A stretch of DNA of 64,000 bases from Bacteroidia bacterium (lineage in GTDB: Bacteria > Bacteroidota > Bacteroidia > Bacteroidales > GWA2-32-17). The stretch covers positions 26,748 through 90,747 of the forward strand of contig JACREQ010000047.1 in the NCBI GenBank assembly GCA_016218155.1, read 5' to 3'. A program made the position numbers and the translations under genes. The notes beneath the pieces are model-generated. The model was not told the DNA's origin. It made no database searches and saw nothing but the letters and a program-made list of their open reading frames with translations. Of the stretch, positions 49,699 through 58,809 are shown piece after piece (position 1 is the first letter of the stretch; every line of letters starts with the position of its first letter).

Positions 49699-50730
49699 AT
49701 GAAAAAGCTTAAAAAAAGCGACGTTTTAAAAGACGTTATCAAACACGTTGACATTAAAAAAATTAATTCAACTCAGATTATTGATGCAATGCGCGATATG
49801 TCTTTCACATCACGCGATACTGCAAATGCAACCGACATTTATAAAAGAATGCTGGAAGATAAAAAATGTTCTGTAATTCTTACAATTGCCGGTAGTACTA
49901 GTGCTGGTGGTTGTATGCAGGTATATGTTGACATGGTAAAAAATAATATGGTTGACTGTATTGTAGCAACAGGAGCAACTATTGTTGACATGGACTTTTT
50001 TGAAGCTTTAGGTTTCAAACATTATAAAGGAAGTCAATATTCTGACGACAAAGAATTAAGAAGTTTGTATATCGACCGTATTTATGATACTTTAATTGAT
50101 GAAGAACAACTTCAGGAATGCGATAAAACAATAGGCAAAATTGCCGATTCATTAGAACCACGCCCATACTCCTCTCGTGAATTTATCAAAGAAATGGGAA
50201 AATATTTAACAAAACACTCAAAGAAAAAAGATTCTTTAGTGCAAGTTTGTTATGAAATGAATGTGCCTATTTTCTGTCCAGCATTTGTTGATAGTTCTGC
50301 TGGTTTTGGCTTGGTAAAACATCAGGTTGAACATCCTAAAAAACATATGACTATTGATGCAGTTGCCGATTTTCTGGAATTAACTCAGGTTAAAATGAAA
50401 GCTGGCGAAACCGGTTTAATAATGATTGGTGGTGGAGTTCCAAAAAACTTTACTCAGGATACAGTTATTTGCGCAGAAGTTCTTGGACATGATGTTCCTA
50501 TGCATAAATATGCAGTTCAAATTACTGTTGCAGATGTTAGAGATGGTGCTTGTTCAAGCTCTACACTTCGTGAAGCGTCTTCATGGGGAAAAGTAGAAAC
50601 CGTTTACGAGCAAATGGTTTATGCTGAAGCAACTACAGTAATTCCTTTGATGGCAAGTTACATTTATCATTCAGGTGTTTGCAAAAAACGTAAATCACGT
50701 GAGTTCTCGAAAATTTTCGACAAAAAGTAA
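49699..50730 (+). CDS. Deoxyhypusine synthase-like enzyme (probable homospermidine-type polyamine synthase)
   Basis: This 343-residue protein is homologous to deoxyhypusine synthase: LTIAGSTSAGGCMQVYVDMV, the NAD-binding VATGATIVDMDFFEALG, MNVPIFCPAFVDSSAGFGLV, GLIMIGGGVPKNFTQDTVI, and ASSWGKVE with the catalytic lysine (Lys298) in the same place as in the eukaryotic enzyme. Bacteria lack eIF5A, so this enzyme cannot make hypusine on that protein; bacterial members of the family have been linked to homospermidine synthesis, using putrescine. It lies 12 bp after agmatinase, which supplies putrescine, so a polyamine role is likely. Activity is not proven by sequence. Confidence 0.88.
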   Translation: MKKLKKSDVLKDVIKHVDIKKINSTQIIDAMRDMSFTSRDTANATDIYKRMLEDKKCSVILTIAGSTSAGGCMQVYVDMVKNNMVDCIVATGATIVDMDFFEALGFKHYKGSQYSDDKELRSLYIDRIYDTLIDEEQLQECDKTIGKIADSLEPRPYSSREFIKEMGKYLTKHSKKKDSLVQVCYEMNVPIFCPAFVDSSAGFGLVKHQVEHPKKHMTIDAVADFLELTQVKMKAGETGLIMIGGGVPKNFTQDTVICAEVLGHDVPMHKYAVQITVADVRDGACSSSTLREASSWGKVETVYEQMVYAEATTVIPLMASYIYHSGVCKKRKSREFSKIFDKK

Positions 50731-50771
50731 ACAAATTGGTTATTAAGTATAGATTATTTCAGAAATTTTCT

Positions 50772-50779
50772 TATTTTTG
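50772..50779 (+). promoter_or_regulatory. -7 box TATTTTTG that fixes the start of the next T9SS gene
   Basis: The box overlaps a TTG start candidate (50777), so the real start is the ATG at 50795. Confidence 0.7.
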
Positions 50780-50794
50780 GAAAAAATAACAATT

Positions 50795-51553
50795 ATGAAA
50801 ATACTTTACTCTCTATTTATAATTGGAAGCATTGTAGCTGCAAGTTTTAACACTCAAGCACAATGCACCCCTGATCCAACATGTATGGATGTGTTAAACC
50901 CAGGCGAAATTTGCCCTGAAATTCTACCAGACGGAACAGTTGGTATACCATACAGTCAGGTTGTTACTATCATTCCTCCTGCAACTGGATCTGTTGGTGG
51001 CTCTACAATAAATATTGTAAAAATTAAAATTAAATCTGTTGGAAATATTCCTCCAGGATTAACTTATGTTACAAATCCTGCTAATGGAGAATTTGCAGTA
51101 ACTACTCCTTATACAAGATACTGTACACTTATTTCAGGTACTCCAACAACAGCAGGTACATATCCTCTAATTATTACAGTAACTCCTTACATTAGTGTTT
51201 TTGGAGCTCCTGTAGCTGTTACCGATCAGGTAGACGACACATCTTTAGCTATCACAATTCACCCTGGCGGAACAGGCTATTCAATAATAAATCAGAATAA
51301 ATTTTCTGTTTTAGATAGCAAACCAAATCCTTTCAGCTATAGTTCTAAAATTGGTTTTATATCTCCTAGTTCAGGTGAAGTTAAATTAAGTGTTTTCGAT
51401 GTTGTTGGAAATCTTATTTACAAAGAATCAATGGTAGCTGTAAGAGGCGAGAACTATTTTGATTTTGATGGAATTAAACTATGTAAAGGAATGTATATCT
51501 ATTCTATTTCAAATGGAAAAGATTCATTTACTAAACAGTTAATAAAGAATTAA
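50795..51553 (+). CDS. T9SS type A sorting domain secreted protein
   Basis: This 252-residue protein has a signal peptide (ending NTQAQ), a cysteine-containing N-terminal part (CTPDPTCMDVLNPGEICPEI), an Ig-like putative-binding domain (~30-165; GIPYSQVVTIIPP, PPGLTYVTNPANGEF, CTLISGTPTTAGTYPLIITV) and a T9SS type A sorting domain (FSVLDSKPNPFSYSSKIGFI ... LCKGMYIYSISNGKDSFTKQ). It is exported by T9SS. The start is set by the -7 box at 50772, which rules out the upstream TTG. Function beyond surface binding is unknown. Confidence 0.85.
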   Translation: MKILYSLFIIGSIVAASFNTQAQCTPDPTCMDVLNPGEICPEILPDGTVGIPYSQVVTIIPPATGSVGGSTINIVKIKIKSVGNIPPGLTYVTNPANGEFAVTTPYTRYCTLISGTPTTAGTYPLIITVTPYISVFGAPVAVTDQVDDTSLAITIHPGGTGYSIINQNKFSVLDSKPNPFSYSSKIGFISPSSGEVKLSVFDVVGNLIYKESMVAVRGENYFDFDGIKLCKGMYIYSISNGKDSFTKQLIKN

Positions 51554-51576
51554 CATAAACCTAAAGATACATAAAG

Positions 51577-51606
51577 AAACCGGCAATTTTGTCGGTTTTT
51601 TTATTT
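51577..51606 (+). terminator. Rho-independent terminator after the gene at 50795
   Basis: AACCGGC pairs with GTCGGTT around AATTTT (one mismatch), followed by a T run. A separate strong hairpin, ATAAGCG-TTCG-CGCTTAT, follows at about 51612-51629. Confidence 0.8.
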
Positions 51607-51766
51607 TTACATAAGCGTTCGCGCTTATTGTTTAAACGCATTAACCTCTTTCATAAATCAAACCTTTCTGGCGCAACGTCCTCGCCTGTGCCTTTCTATA
51701 ACCCAAACTTCCTTATTCTTATTCTGATGCATGCGTTCCCGATCCTCGCTTGCACAGTTCTATAAA

Positions 51767-51794
51767 ATAAAAAAACCGGCTTTAGCCGGTTTTA
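51767..51794 (-). terminator. Rho-independent terminator of the rpsF-rpsR-rplI operon
   Basis: On the minus strand AAAACCGGC pairs with GCCGGTTTT around TAAA, followed by a T run. Confidence 0.88.
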
Positions 51795-51812
51795 AATATT
51801 ATAATTAAAATC

Positions 51813-52262
51813 TTACTCAGATACTACTTCGAAATCTATATCAACTGTAATATCTCTGTATAATTTAACTTTAGCTTTAAAAGCACCAACTTCTTTAATA
51901 TTATCAGCTTCATAAATGGTAATATTTTTTCTTTCAACAGCATAACCCTTAGCTGAAAGAGCTTCTGCAATCTGAATAGTATTGATAGAACCAAATATTT
52001 TACCTGTTGAACTGGTTTTAGCACCAATTTTTAATGAAACACTGGTTAATTTCTTAGCAGCTGCTTCAGCATCATTGCGAAGTTTTTGTTCTTTATGAGC
52101 TCTTTGTTTAATGTTTTCTGCATTTATTTTCTTGTTAGAATCAGTTGCAGAAACAGCAAAACCCTGAGGAATAAGATAATTACGTGCGTAACCATCTTTT
52201 ACTTTTACTAAGTCATCTTTATGACCTAATGTCTGTACGTCTTGTTTTAATATAATTTCCAT
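51813..52262 (-). CDS. rplI: 50S ribosomal protein L9
   Basis: This 149-residue protein is a full L9: the N-terminal RNA-binding domain MEIILKQDVQTLGHKDDLVK and VKDGYARNYLIPQGFAVSAT, the long connecting helix rich in A, K and E (~45-80), and the C-terminal domain starting at IGAKTSSTGKIFGSINTIQI. L9 binds 23S rRNA and helps keep the reading frame. It is the last gene of a typical rpsF-rpsR-rplI operon, with 18 bp between rpsR and rplI. Length and sequence are normal. Confidence 0.97.
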   Translation of the reverse strand: MEIILKQDVQTLGHKDDLVKVKDGYARNYLIPQGFAVSATDSNKKINAENIKQRAHKEQKLRNDAEAAAKKLTSVSLKIGAKTSSTGKIFGSINTIQIAEALSAKGYAVERKNITIYEADNIKEVGAFKAKVKLYRDITVDIDFEVVSE

Positions 52263-52280
52263 TTGTATTTCCTCCTTTAT

Positions 52281-52559
52281 TTACTTCAACAAATCGGTTA
52301 AGAATGGTAAAAGAGCTATGTTACGTGAACGTTTAACAGCCTGAGCAATTTTACGTTGATATTTTAAAGAAGTACCTGTAACTCTACGAGGTAATAAACG
52401 ACCCTGCTCATTCAAAAATTTCTTTAAGAAATTAGGATCTTTATAATCAATGTATTTTATTCCGCTTTTTTTGAAGCGACAATATTTTTTCTTTTTTACA
52501 TCAAATGATGGAGGTGTGAGATATCTTATTTCACTACCTGCGCCTGGTGTATATGCCAT
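52281..52559 (-). CDS. rpsR: 30S ribosomal protein S18
   Basis: This 92-residue protein has the S18 core: FKKSGIKYIDYKDPNFLKKF, then NEQGRLLPRRVTGTSLKYQR and KIAQAVKRSRNIALLPFLTD. The glycine/proline-rich N-terminal extension (MAYTPGAGSEIRYLTPPSFD) is usual in Bacteroidota. S18 binds S6 on the small-subunit platform, matching its position right after rpsF (3 bp). Confidence 0.97.
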   Translation of the reverse strand: MAYTPGAGSEIRYLTPPSFDVKKKKYCRFKKSGIKYIDYKDPNFLKKFLNEQGRLLPRRVTGTSLKYQRKIAQAVKRSRNIALLPFLTDLLK

Positions 52560-52562
52560 TTC

Positions 52563-52928
52563 TTAGTCCTCCGATTTTTCGTTTTTAACTTGTTTTCCCA
52601 TTCCTTTTGTACGCTTTTTAATGTTGTACTCAATTGAAAATTTATCCAATTTAGTTGTCATAAAGCGAATAATACGCTCGTCACGACGATATTCCGTTTC
52701 GAGTTTATTAATAAAAGCTGGTTCTGAATTAAATTCAAAAAGAGAATAAAATCCGGTTGTTTTTTTCTGAATAGGATAAGCAAGCTTTTTTAAGCCCCAA
52801 TCTTCTTCATGGACAATCTTGCCTCCGTTGTCCGTAATCAGGTTTCTGAATTTTTGAACCGCTTCCTTCATCTGAGGCTCAGACAAAACGGGAGTTACAA
52901 TGAAAACGGTTTCATACTGGTTTAACAT
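52563..52928 (-). CDS. rpsF: 30S ribosomal protein S6
   Basis: This 121-residue protein has the S6 ferredoxin-like fold: [40 protein letters not shown] and [20 protein letters not shown], then a charged C-terminal tail. S6 pairs with S18 in the 30S platform. It is the first gene of the three-gene operon, read from the -7 box at 52964-52971. Confidence 0.97.
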   Translation of the reverse strand: MLNQYETVFIVTPVLSEPQMKEAVQKFRNLITDNGGKIVHEEDWGLKKLAYPIQKKTTGFYSLFEFNSEPAFINKLETEYRRDERIIRFMTTKLDKFSIEYNIKKRTKGMGKQVKNEKSED

Positions 52929-52963
52929 ACTTTAAATAATTTAGTTAATAAAATTTAAGGCTG

Positions 52964-52971
52964 CAAAAGTA
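52964..52971 (-). promoter_or_regulatory. -7 box TACTTTTG for rpsF-rpsR-rplI
   Basis: On the minus strand TACTTTTG matches TAnnTTTG, about 36 bases before the rpsF start. Confidence 0.7.
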
Positions 52972-53101
52972 ATATTTATTTAGTAGATTACCAAACATTA
53001 ATAGCATAAATTAAGATTAATCGCAAAATCAAATTCATTATATATGACAAACAATAAAAAAATGTAATTTTAGTTTTTTATCGGTGATTAAAAAAAATCA
53101 A

Positions 53102-55474
53102 ATGAAATTAAAACTAATAATATTTTCATTTTTTCTTATAAATACAATAGTTGTTGTTGCACAAAAATATACTATTAGCGGATATATAAGCGACTTAACT
53201 ACAGGCGAAAAAATGATTTCAGCATCTGTATTTGACACTATTTCACATCGTGGTGCAATTACAAATCCATACGGGTTCTTTAGTTTAACTCTCCCTTCAG
53301 GAAAAGTTCATCTAGTAATATCTTATGTTGGCTATCAACAAATCAGAAAAGACATTAATTTAACCGAAAATCAATATTTAAATTTTCAAATTAATCCCTC
53401 AGTTTCATTAAATGAAATTGAAGTAACTGCTAAAAAAGAAGAAAATCAGATTGAAAGAACTCAAATGAGTCTTCTTGAAATTCCTATTAACACTATAAAA
53501 TCGTTACCTGTAATCTTTGGCGAGGTTGATGTATTAAAAACAATTCAGCTAATGCCTGGTGTTCAATCAGGAAGCGAAGGAACTAGTGGTCTTTATGTTC
53601 GAGGTGGTGGTCCTGACCAAAATCTTATTCTTCTTGATGGAGTTCCAGTTTATAATGCCGATCATTTATTCGGTTTTTTCTCAGTTTTTAATGCAGATGC
53701 TATTCAAACAGTTTCGCTAATAAAAGGAGGTTTTCCAGCAAGATACGGCGGTAGATTATCTTCAGTCATTGACATTAGAATGAAAGAAGGTAATAATAAA
53801 GAATTTCATGGTGAAGGTTCTGTAGGATTAATTTCTTCAAAATTCACAATTGAAGGTCCATTAAAAAAGGAAAAATCATCATTTATAATTTCTGCAAGAA
53901 GAACTTATATTGATGCACTAGCTCAACCATTAATAAAAGCAAGTTCAGGTGGTGTATCTGCAGGTTATTATTTTTATGACATTAATGCCAAAGTAAATTA
54001 CATTTTCTCAGATACAAATCGTGTATTCCTGAGTGTTTATACAGGAAGAGATAAAGCATACTCTAAAATGAAAGAAGATTATACTTATAATAGCACAAAA
54101 TATGAGGAAACTCAAAAAGCAGCTTTACTTTGGGGAAATATCACTTCTGCTTTACGATGGAATCATATGTTTAATCGTAAATTATTTGGAAATTTAACCT
54201 TAACATATAGCAGATATAGATTTGAAGTTGGTCAAAACTCAACATCAAAGGAAACTACAAATGGTAACACAACAACAAATAATTACGAGTTTACATATTT
54301 TTCGGGTATAAATGATCTTACCGCCAAGCTTGATTTCGATTTTCACCCTAACCCAAATCATAATATTATGTTTGGAATTTCTGAAACATATCACACTTTT
54401 TCTCCGGGTGTTAATGTCTTTAAAATTGATGATGCAAGCAATTCTTCAAATATCGATACAACATTTGGTAATTCTGATATCTATGCCAATGAAGTCACAC
54501 TCTTTGCTGAAGATGACATAAGAATCACCGACAGATTAAAAGCTAATATCGGAATACATTTATGTGGATTTTATGTTAAAGAAAGTTTTTATAAATCAAT
54601 ACAGCCAAGAATTGCTGCACGTTATTTAGTAAATGAAAAACTATCATTTAAAGCTGCATTTACACAAATGAATCAGAATCTACATTTACTAACAAATAGT
54701 GGAATAGGATTACCAACCGATCTTTGGCTACCTGTAACAAATAACATTAAACCACAGATTTCATATCAATATGCTGCAGGAATTTTTTACGATATAGTAA
54801 AAGGTTATGAATTTAGTGTTGAAGGATTTTATAAAACAATGAGCAACTTAATTGAATATAAGGAAGGCGTTGATTTCTTCGGTTCATTCGAATCATGGGA
54901 AAACAAAGTAGAAGTTGGAAAAGGATGGGCTTACGGCTCAGAATTTCTAATTCGTAAAACAAAAGGTAAAACAACCGGATGGATTGGCTATACTTTAGCA
55001 TGGTCGAACCGACAATTTGACAATTTAAACTTCGGGAAAAAATTCTCATATAGATACGATCGCAGACATGATATAGCTGTTGCCATTACACATAATTTTA
55101 CCGAAGAAATCGACGTTGGGTTAACCTGGGTATTCGGTACAGGAAATGCTGTTTCGTTGCCTATTGAAAAATACCCTTCTGTAAATAATTATAATAACTT
55201 TTATTTTCAACCAACTTACAATAACGAAATACAATATTACGACGGACGAAATGGTTTCAGAACACCCTCCTATCACAGATTAGATATTGGAGTAAATATG
55301 CACAAAAAGAAAAAATGGGGAGTACGAACATGGAGTATAGGAATTTATAACGTTTATAACAGAAAGAATCCATTTTATATTTATTTTGACAGAGATGACA
55401 ATGGACATAACAGACTTACACAAATTAGTCTTTTCCCAATAATCCCTTCATTTTCTTACAGTTTTAAATTTTAA
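53102..55474 (+). CDS. TonB-dependent outer-membrane receptor (SusC-like)
   Basis: This 790-residue protein has a signal peptide (MKLKLIIFSFFLINTIVVVA), a carboxypeptidase-regulatory-like domain (~20-105; YTISGYISDLTTGEKMISAS), a plug domain (~115-230; GVQSGSEGTSGLYVRGGGPD, LDGVPVYNADHLFGFFSVFN, LIKGGFPARYGGRLSSVIDI) and a 22-strand barrel ending in PSFSYSFKF. TonB-dependent receptors import large or scarce nutrients. It is paired 3 bp later with a DUF4249 lipoprotein, as in many Bacteroidota nutrient systems. I chose ATG 53102; the GTG at 53084 lacks support. Confidence 0.9.
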   Translation: MKLKLIIFSFFLINTIVVVAQKYTISGYISDLTTGEKMISASVFDTISHRGAITNPYGFFSLTLPSGKVHLVISYVGYQQIRKDINLTENQYLNFQINPSVSLNEIEVTAKKEENQIERTQMSLLEIPINTIKSLPVIFGEVDVLKTIQLMPGVQSGSEGTSGLYVRGGGPDQNLILLDGVPVYNADHLFGFFSVFNADAIQTVSLIKGGFPARYGGRLSSVIDIRMKEGNNKEFHGEGSVGLISSKFTIEGPLKKEKSSFIISARRTYIDALAQPLIKASSGGVSAGYYFYDINAKVNYIFSDTNRVFLSVYTGRDKAYSKMKEDYTYNSTKYEETQKAALLWGNITSALRWNHMFNRKLFGNLTLTYSRYRFEVGQNSTSKETTNGNTTTNNYEFTYFSGINDLTAKLDFDFHPNPNHNIMFGISETYHTFSPGVNVFKIDDASNSSNIDTTFGNSDIYANEVTLFAEDDIRITDRLKANIGIHLCGFYVKESFYKSIQPRIAARYLVNEKLSFKAAFTQMNQNLHLLTNSGIGLPTDLWLPVTNNIKPQISYQYAAGIFYDIVKGYEFSVEGFYKTMSNLIEYKEGVDFFGSFESWENKVEVGKGWAYGSEFLIRKTKGKTTGWIGYTLAWSNRQFDNLNFGKKFSYRYDRRHDIAVAITHNFTEEIDVGLTWVFGTGNAVSLPIEKYPSVNNYNNFYFQPTYNNEIQYYDGRNGFRTPSYHRLDIGVNMHKKKKWGVRTWSIGIYNVYNRKNPFYIYFDRDDNGHNRLTQISLFPIIPSFSYSFKF

Positions 55475-55477
55475 ATT

Positions 55478-56377
55478 ATGAAGTCAATAACAACATATTT
55501 AATATTTGCATCTTTGTTATTAATATTTATTTCATGCAAAAAATATATTGACATGAAAATTCCTGACAAAGGAAGAAAACCTGTAATTAATTGCTTGTTC
55601 AGTGCCGACTCTACTTTTAAAGTTCAGGTATTTCAAAGTCATTTCATTCTCGATGATGCCGAGCCACAGGAAATAAATAATGCTATTGTAACAATATCCG
55701 AAAACGAAACAATAATTGACACACTTGTATATTCTTCGCATGGATATTATTCCTCCAATTCATTAATACCATCAATTGGAAAAAATTATAAAATTTCTGC
55801 GTCATTTAATGACAAAACTGCAAATAGTTCGGCAACAATACCAAATCCTGTTTCAATAATTAATATCGACACAACATCGTACCACAGTCAGAATGGCAAC
55901 TATTTCCGCTTTAATTTACAAATAAATGACCCAGCAGACGAAACAAATTATTATTTAATAAAAATTGAGAAAAGTTTTTTTGATTATTATTCCGGCAACA
56001 CTGTTCAAAATATTTATTTAAATTATTCCGACGACCCGTCACTTGATGCTACATGGCAGGGCTCATTTGTGGTTAACGATAATTTGTTTAATGGAAAAAC
56101 AAAAACATTTCCTCTTGATATAGACATTTTCAATTTATATAATTACAATGATAGCGCAAGTATGTTTAACATCTCGCTTTATTCTATTTCAAAGGACTAT
56201 TATTTATATGCAAAAACTGTAGAATCTCAAACTAATTCAGGAAATTCTCCATTCTCAGAGCCGGTGATGGTCTATAACAATATAGAAAACGGGTATGGGA
56301 TTTTTGCAGGCGCTTCTTTATCTCGCCAATCAATGGCAATCCCATCAAGGCAAGATGGAGGATTCCCAAATAAATAA
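55478..56377 (+). CDS. DUF4249 family lipoprotein (receptor partner)
   Basis: This 299-residue protein has a lipoprotein signal peptide (LLLIFISC, Cys20) and DUF4249 strands: KPVINCLFSADSTFKVQVFQ, EPQEINNAIVTISENETIID, NYKISASFNDKTANSSATIP and GNSPFSEPVMVYNNIENGYG, with GIFAGASLS near the end. DUF4249 lipoproteins are regularly paired with TonB receptors and probably cap or assist them at the outer membrane. It begins 3 bp after the receptor gene. Confidence 0.88.
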   Translation: MKSITTYLIFASLLLIFISCKKYIDMKIPDKGRKPVINCLFSADSTFKVQVFQSHFILDDAEPQEINNAIVTISENETIIDTLVYSSHGYYSSNSLIPSIGKNYKISASFNDKTANSSATIPNPVSIINIDTTSYHSQNGNYFRFNLQINDPADETNYYLIKIEKSFFDYYSGNTVQNIYLNYSDDPSLDATWQGSFVVNDNLFNGKTKTFPLDIDIFNLYNYNDSASMFNISLYSISKDYYLYAKTVESQTNSGNSPFSEPVMVYNNIENGYGIFAGASLSRQSMAIPSRQDGGFPNK

Positions 56378-56383
56378 TCAATT

Positions 56384-56830
56384 CTAAATCATCTTTACTA
56401 TTTTCTCAAGCCAGATTGCATCAACAGAATCAAACTGATTGAAGTTTTTGCTATCAATATCCAAAACCCCAAATATTTCAGAATCTTTATTAAACACAGG
56501 TATTACAATTTCTGAATTTGATCTTGAATCACATGCGATATGCCCTGGGAATTCATGCACATCGGGCACAACAATTGTTTTCTTTTGATTTACCCCTGCC
56601 CAGCAAACACCGGTATCCTTTTTTAATTTCTGACATGCAAGTGAACCCTGATATGGTCCAACTAACAACTCACCATTATTTAATAAGTAAAATCCTGTCC
56701 AGAAAAATCCTTCCATTTTATTATGCAGTATTGAGGATATTGTTGCCATTCTTGAAATAGGGAATTCTGTGACTTCAAATAAACTTTCAAGTTGTTTTAT
56801 TATATGCTGATAACGTTTTTCCTTTTCCAT
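56384..56830 (-). CDS. msrC: Free methionine-(R)-sulfoxide reductase (GAF domain)
   Basis: This 148-residue GAF protein has the full fRMsr signature: FFWTGFYLLNNGELLVGPYQ, then GSLACQKLKKDTGVCWAGVN and VPDVHEFPGHIACDSRSNSE, with three cysteines in the positions of the catalytic and resolving residues. It reduces free methionine sulfoxide with thioredoxin. It is a single gene, convergent with the DUF4249 gene (6 bp between stops). Confidence 0.93.
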   Translation of the reverse strand: MEKEKRYQHIIKQLESLFEVTEFPISRMATISSILHNKMEGFFWTGFYLLNNGELLVGPYQGSLACQKLKKDTGVCWAGVNQKKTIVVPDVHEFPGHIACDSRSNSEIVIPVFNKDSEIFGVLDIDSKNFNQFDSVDAIWLEKIVKMI

Positions 56831-56869
56831 ATAACTATCTGTAAATTTTAATTAAAATAAATTTAAGCT

Positions 56870-56877
56870 TATATTTG
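56870..56877 (+). promoter_or_regulatory. -7 box TATATTTG for the barrel gene at 56897
   Basis: TATATTTG matches TAnnTTTG, 19 bases before the ATG at 56897. Confidence 0.65.
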
Positions 56878-56896
56878 CTATACAAATTTAAGCATT

Positions 56897-57520
56897 ATGA
56901 TTATGAAAAAAATTCTTTTTATTTTACTTACACTAACTCCATTTCTTGCTTTATCACAAGCAATTCAAAAAAATAACTTAGAAATAAGTTTAGGCACAGG
57001 ATTGGGAATTTTTGGAACCTCGGATAATGACACAAGTAATGAAAACGGAACTGCAGTTGCTGCATTATTAAATATTTCATGCCAATATGCTATATCTAAT
57101 AAATTTAGTATTGGATTAGAATTAGACAGAAACGGCTTTGCGCACGATAAAGATTCTGCAAACAAAGCACATTCATTAAATGCTTTAATTAATGCTCAAT
57201 TCAGAATATTAAATAAAGAAAAAACTTTAATCTACATAAACTTAGCCGGTGGTTATTCCAATTTTAAATTTATTGATACACAAAAAGATGTATGGGTTGC
57301 CGGTGGTGGGTTTACTATTCAACCTGGCATTGGCTTTAAACATTATTTTGGCAAAACGGTAGGGTTTTATATTCAAAGTGATTATGCTACCTATAATTAT
57401 AAAAAACTAACAGATGCTGACGGAAATGTTTTAAAAACCGGTCCTTTTAATGATCAAAAAGATTACCAGATAAAATTATCAGGCTTAAACCTTAAAATAG
57501 GTTTAAATATTAAATTTTAA
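56897..57520 (+). CDS. Outer-membrane beta-barrel protein
   Basis: This 207-residue protein has a signal peptide (ending LALSQ) and eight or so amphipathic strands (NLEISLGTGLGIFGTSDNDT, FSIGLELDRNGFAHDKDSAN, LIYINLAGGYSNFKFIDTQK, GFYIQSDYATYNYKKLTDAD) ending in LSGLNLKIGLNIKF, a typical outer-membrane targeting end. This is the general OmpW/OprF-like small barrel group; function unknown. The ATG two codons later (MKKILFIL) is an equal start. Confidence 0.8.
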   Translation: MIMKKILFILLTLTPFLALSQAIQKNNLEISLGTGLGIFGTSDNDTSNENGTAVAALLNISCQYAISNKFSIGLELDRNGFAHDKDSANKAHSLNALINAQFRILNKEKTLIYINLAGGYSNFKFIDTQKDVWVAGGGFTIQPGIGFKHYFGKTVGFYIQSDYATYNYKKLTDADGNVLKTGPFNDQKDYQIKLSGLNLKIGLNIKF

Positions 57521-57527
57521 TTTTTTT

Positions 57528-57725
57528 CTACTTTCTTCTTTCGAGCACTTCCTTTATAATTTGACGGTGCTCGCCGGTAAATGAAACATTTAGCCAAAGT
57601 TTTAATTCACCCTTTTCATTATCTGTAAGCCAATCTATAGATTTCTGTAATTCCTTTCTAAACAAAAACATATCAAAGCTTACTTTTTGCAGAATTGTTT
57701 TTACGTACTCCAACATATCTTTCAA
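57528..57725 (-). CDS. Small conserved protein of unknown function
   Basis: This 65-residue cytoplasmic protein, MKDMLEYVKTILQKVSFDMF at its start, followed by FRKELQKSIDWLTDNEKGEL, is all-helical and highly charged. Very similar small proteins occur throughout Bacteroidota, so I take it as a real gene although its function is unknown. It is convergent with the barrel gene (7 bp) and has no visible terminator. Confidence 0.7.
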   Translation of the reverse strand: MKDMLEYVKTILQKVSFDMFLFRKELQKSIDWLTDNEKGELKLWLNVSFTGEHRQIIKEVLERRK

Positions 57726-57928
57726 TTTTTATATACAAATAAACATTCAAAAATCCTGCAAATTGTATGTACCAAAAAGAGGTTTTCAACAATTCTATTA
57801 ACCCTTTCTGTTATCAATCACATAATCAGAACCTATACATAAAAGTTAAAATTCCTAAAGAAAAAAGATGATGACAATATGTCAAATATTTTAAGTGTCA
57901 GACATAACATTAGTACTTAAAATAATCA

Positions 57929-57936
57929 TATTTTTG
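57929..57936 (+). promoter_or_regulatory. -7 box TATTTTTG for the gene at 57952
   Basis: TATTTTTG matches TAnnTTTG, 15 bases before the ATG at 57952. Confidence 0.65.
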
Positions 57937-57951
57937 TAAAAAAAAGAATTA

Positions 57952-58614
57952 ATGAAAAACTATAAATTCTTAGGTTTAATCATTCTTATCTGCCTGCAAG
58001 TTGTTTTTTATAGTTGCAAAAAGAAAAACGATAAATTCACAATTTCAGGAACAGTAATTAACAGCCAGCTTAATCAACCAATAGGTAATGTAAAGGCTGT
58101 ACTTTATGCAAAAACGGTAACCAGCGGAACATGGAACACTCAATATTCTACAATAAGTTCAACTTATACTCAGGGTGATGGTAGTTTTTCTTTTGAATTT
58201 GAAGGTATTCGCGTTTCGGATTTTAAAATACGTTTTACTAAAGAAGGATATTTTACTGATGAATACATTATTAACCCGGAATTAGTTCAAAAAGGAGAAA
58301 ATTATAATCAAACATATTATGTTCACCAGGAAGGTTGGCTTAAACTTTTTATTAAAAACTTTTACCCGAACACTGCCAATGACTTAATGTCATTTAAGCT
58401 AGTAAAAGGTGCATCAAATTGTCAGGATGGTTGTGCCGATACTTTAAAATCATATTCAGGTCCTTCCGTTGACACTCTTCATATTTGTAAAATCTGGGGT
58501 TCACAATGGGCTATTCTGCAATGGACAGTTGCCAGTGGTTCTTCATATGTTCAGCACTCCGACTCAATATGGATTTCACCATCTGATACTATAGTTAGAA
58601 ATTTGTATTACTAA
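57952..58614 (+). CDS. Lipoprotein with carboxypeptidase-regulatory-like domain
   Basis: This 220-residue protein has a lipoprotein signal peptide (FYSC, ~Cys22) and one carboxypeptidase-D regulatory-like beta domain (~28-120; FTISGTVINSQLNQPIGNVK, GDGSFSFEFEGIRVSDFKIR, FTKEGYFTDEYIIN). The C-terminal part, with Cys pairs in ASNCQDGCADT, is of unknown fold. It is a single gene with its own -7 box. Function unknown; it may be an envelope binding protein. Confidence 0.78.
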   Translation: MKNYKFLGLIILICLQVVFYSCKKKNDKFTISGTVINSQLNQPIGNVKAVLYAKTVTSGTWNTQYSTISSTYTQGDGSFSFEFEGIRVSDFKIRFTKEGYFTDEYIINPELVQKGENYNQTYYVHQEGWLKLFIKNFYPNTANDLMSFKLVKGASNCQDGCADTLKSYSGPSVDTLHICKIWGSQWAILQWTVASGSSYVQHSDSIWISPSDTIVRNLYY

Positions 58615-58809
58615 TAATTTATTATGTTAATATTTCATTAACTTAATAACTATTAACTTTTTAGCTCAAATTATTAAACTTGTTTGGTTACAAGACATCC
58701 TTTAACATTTTTTAAAAATATATTTTATTTAAACTCTTTCTAAACACAATTAATTATAGTAATTTAGTACCGTTAAATTTAAATAATTAATCAATTAAAT
58801 ATCAAAATT

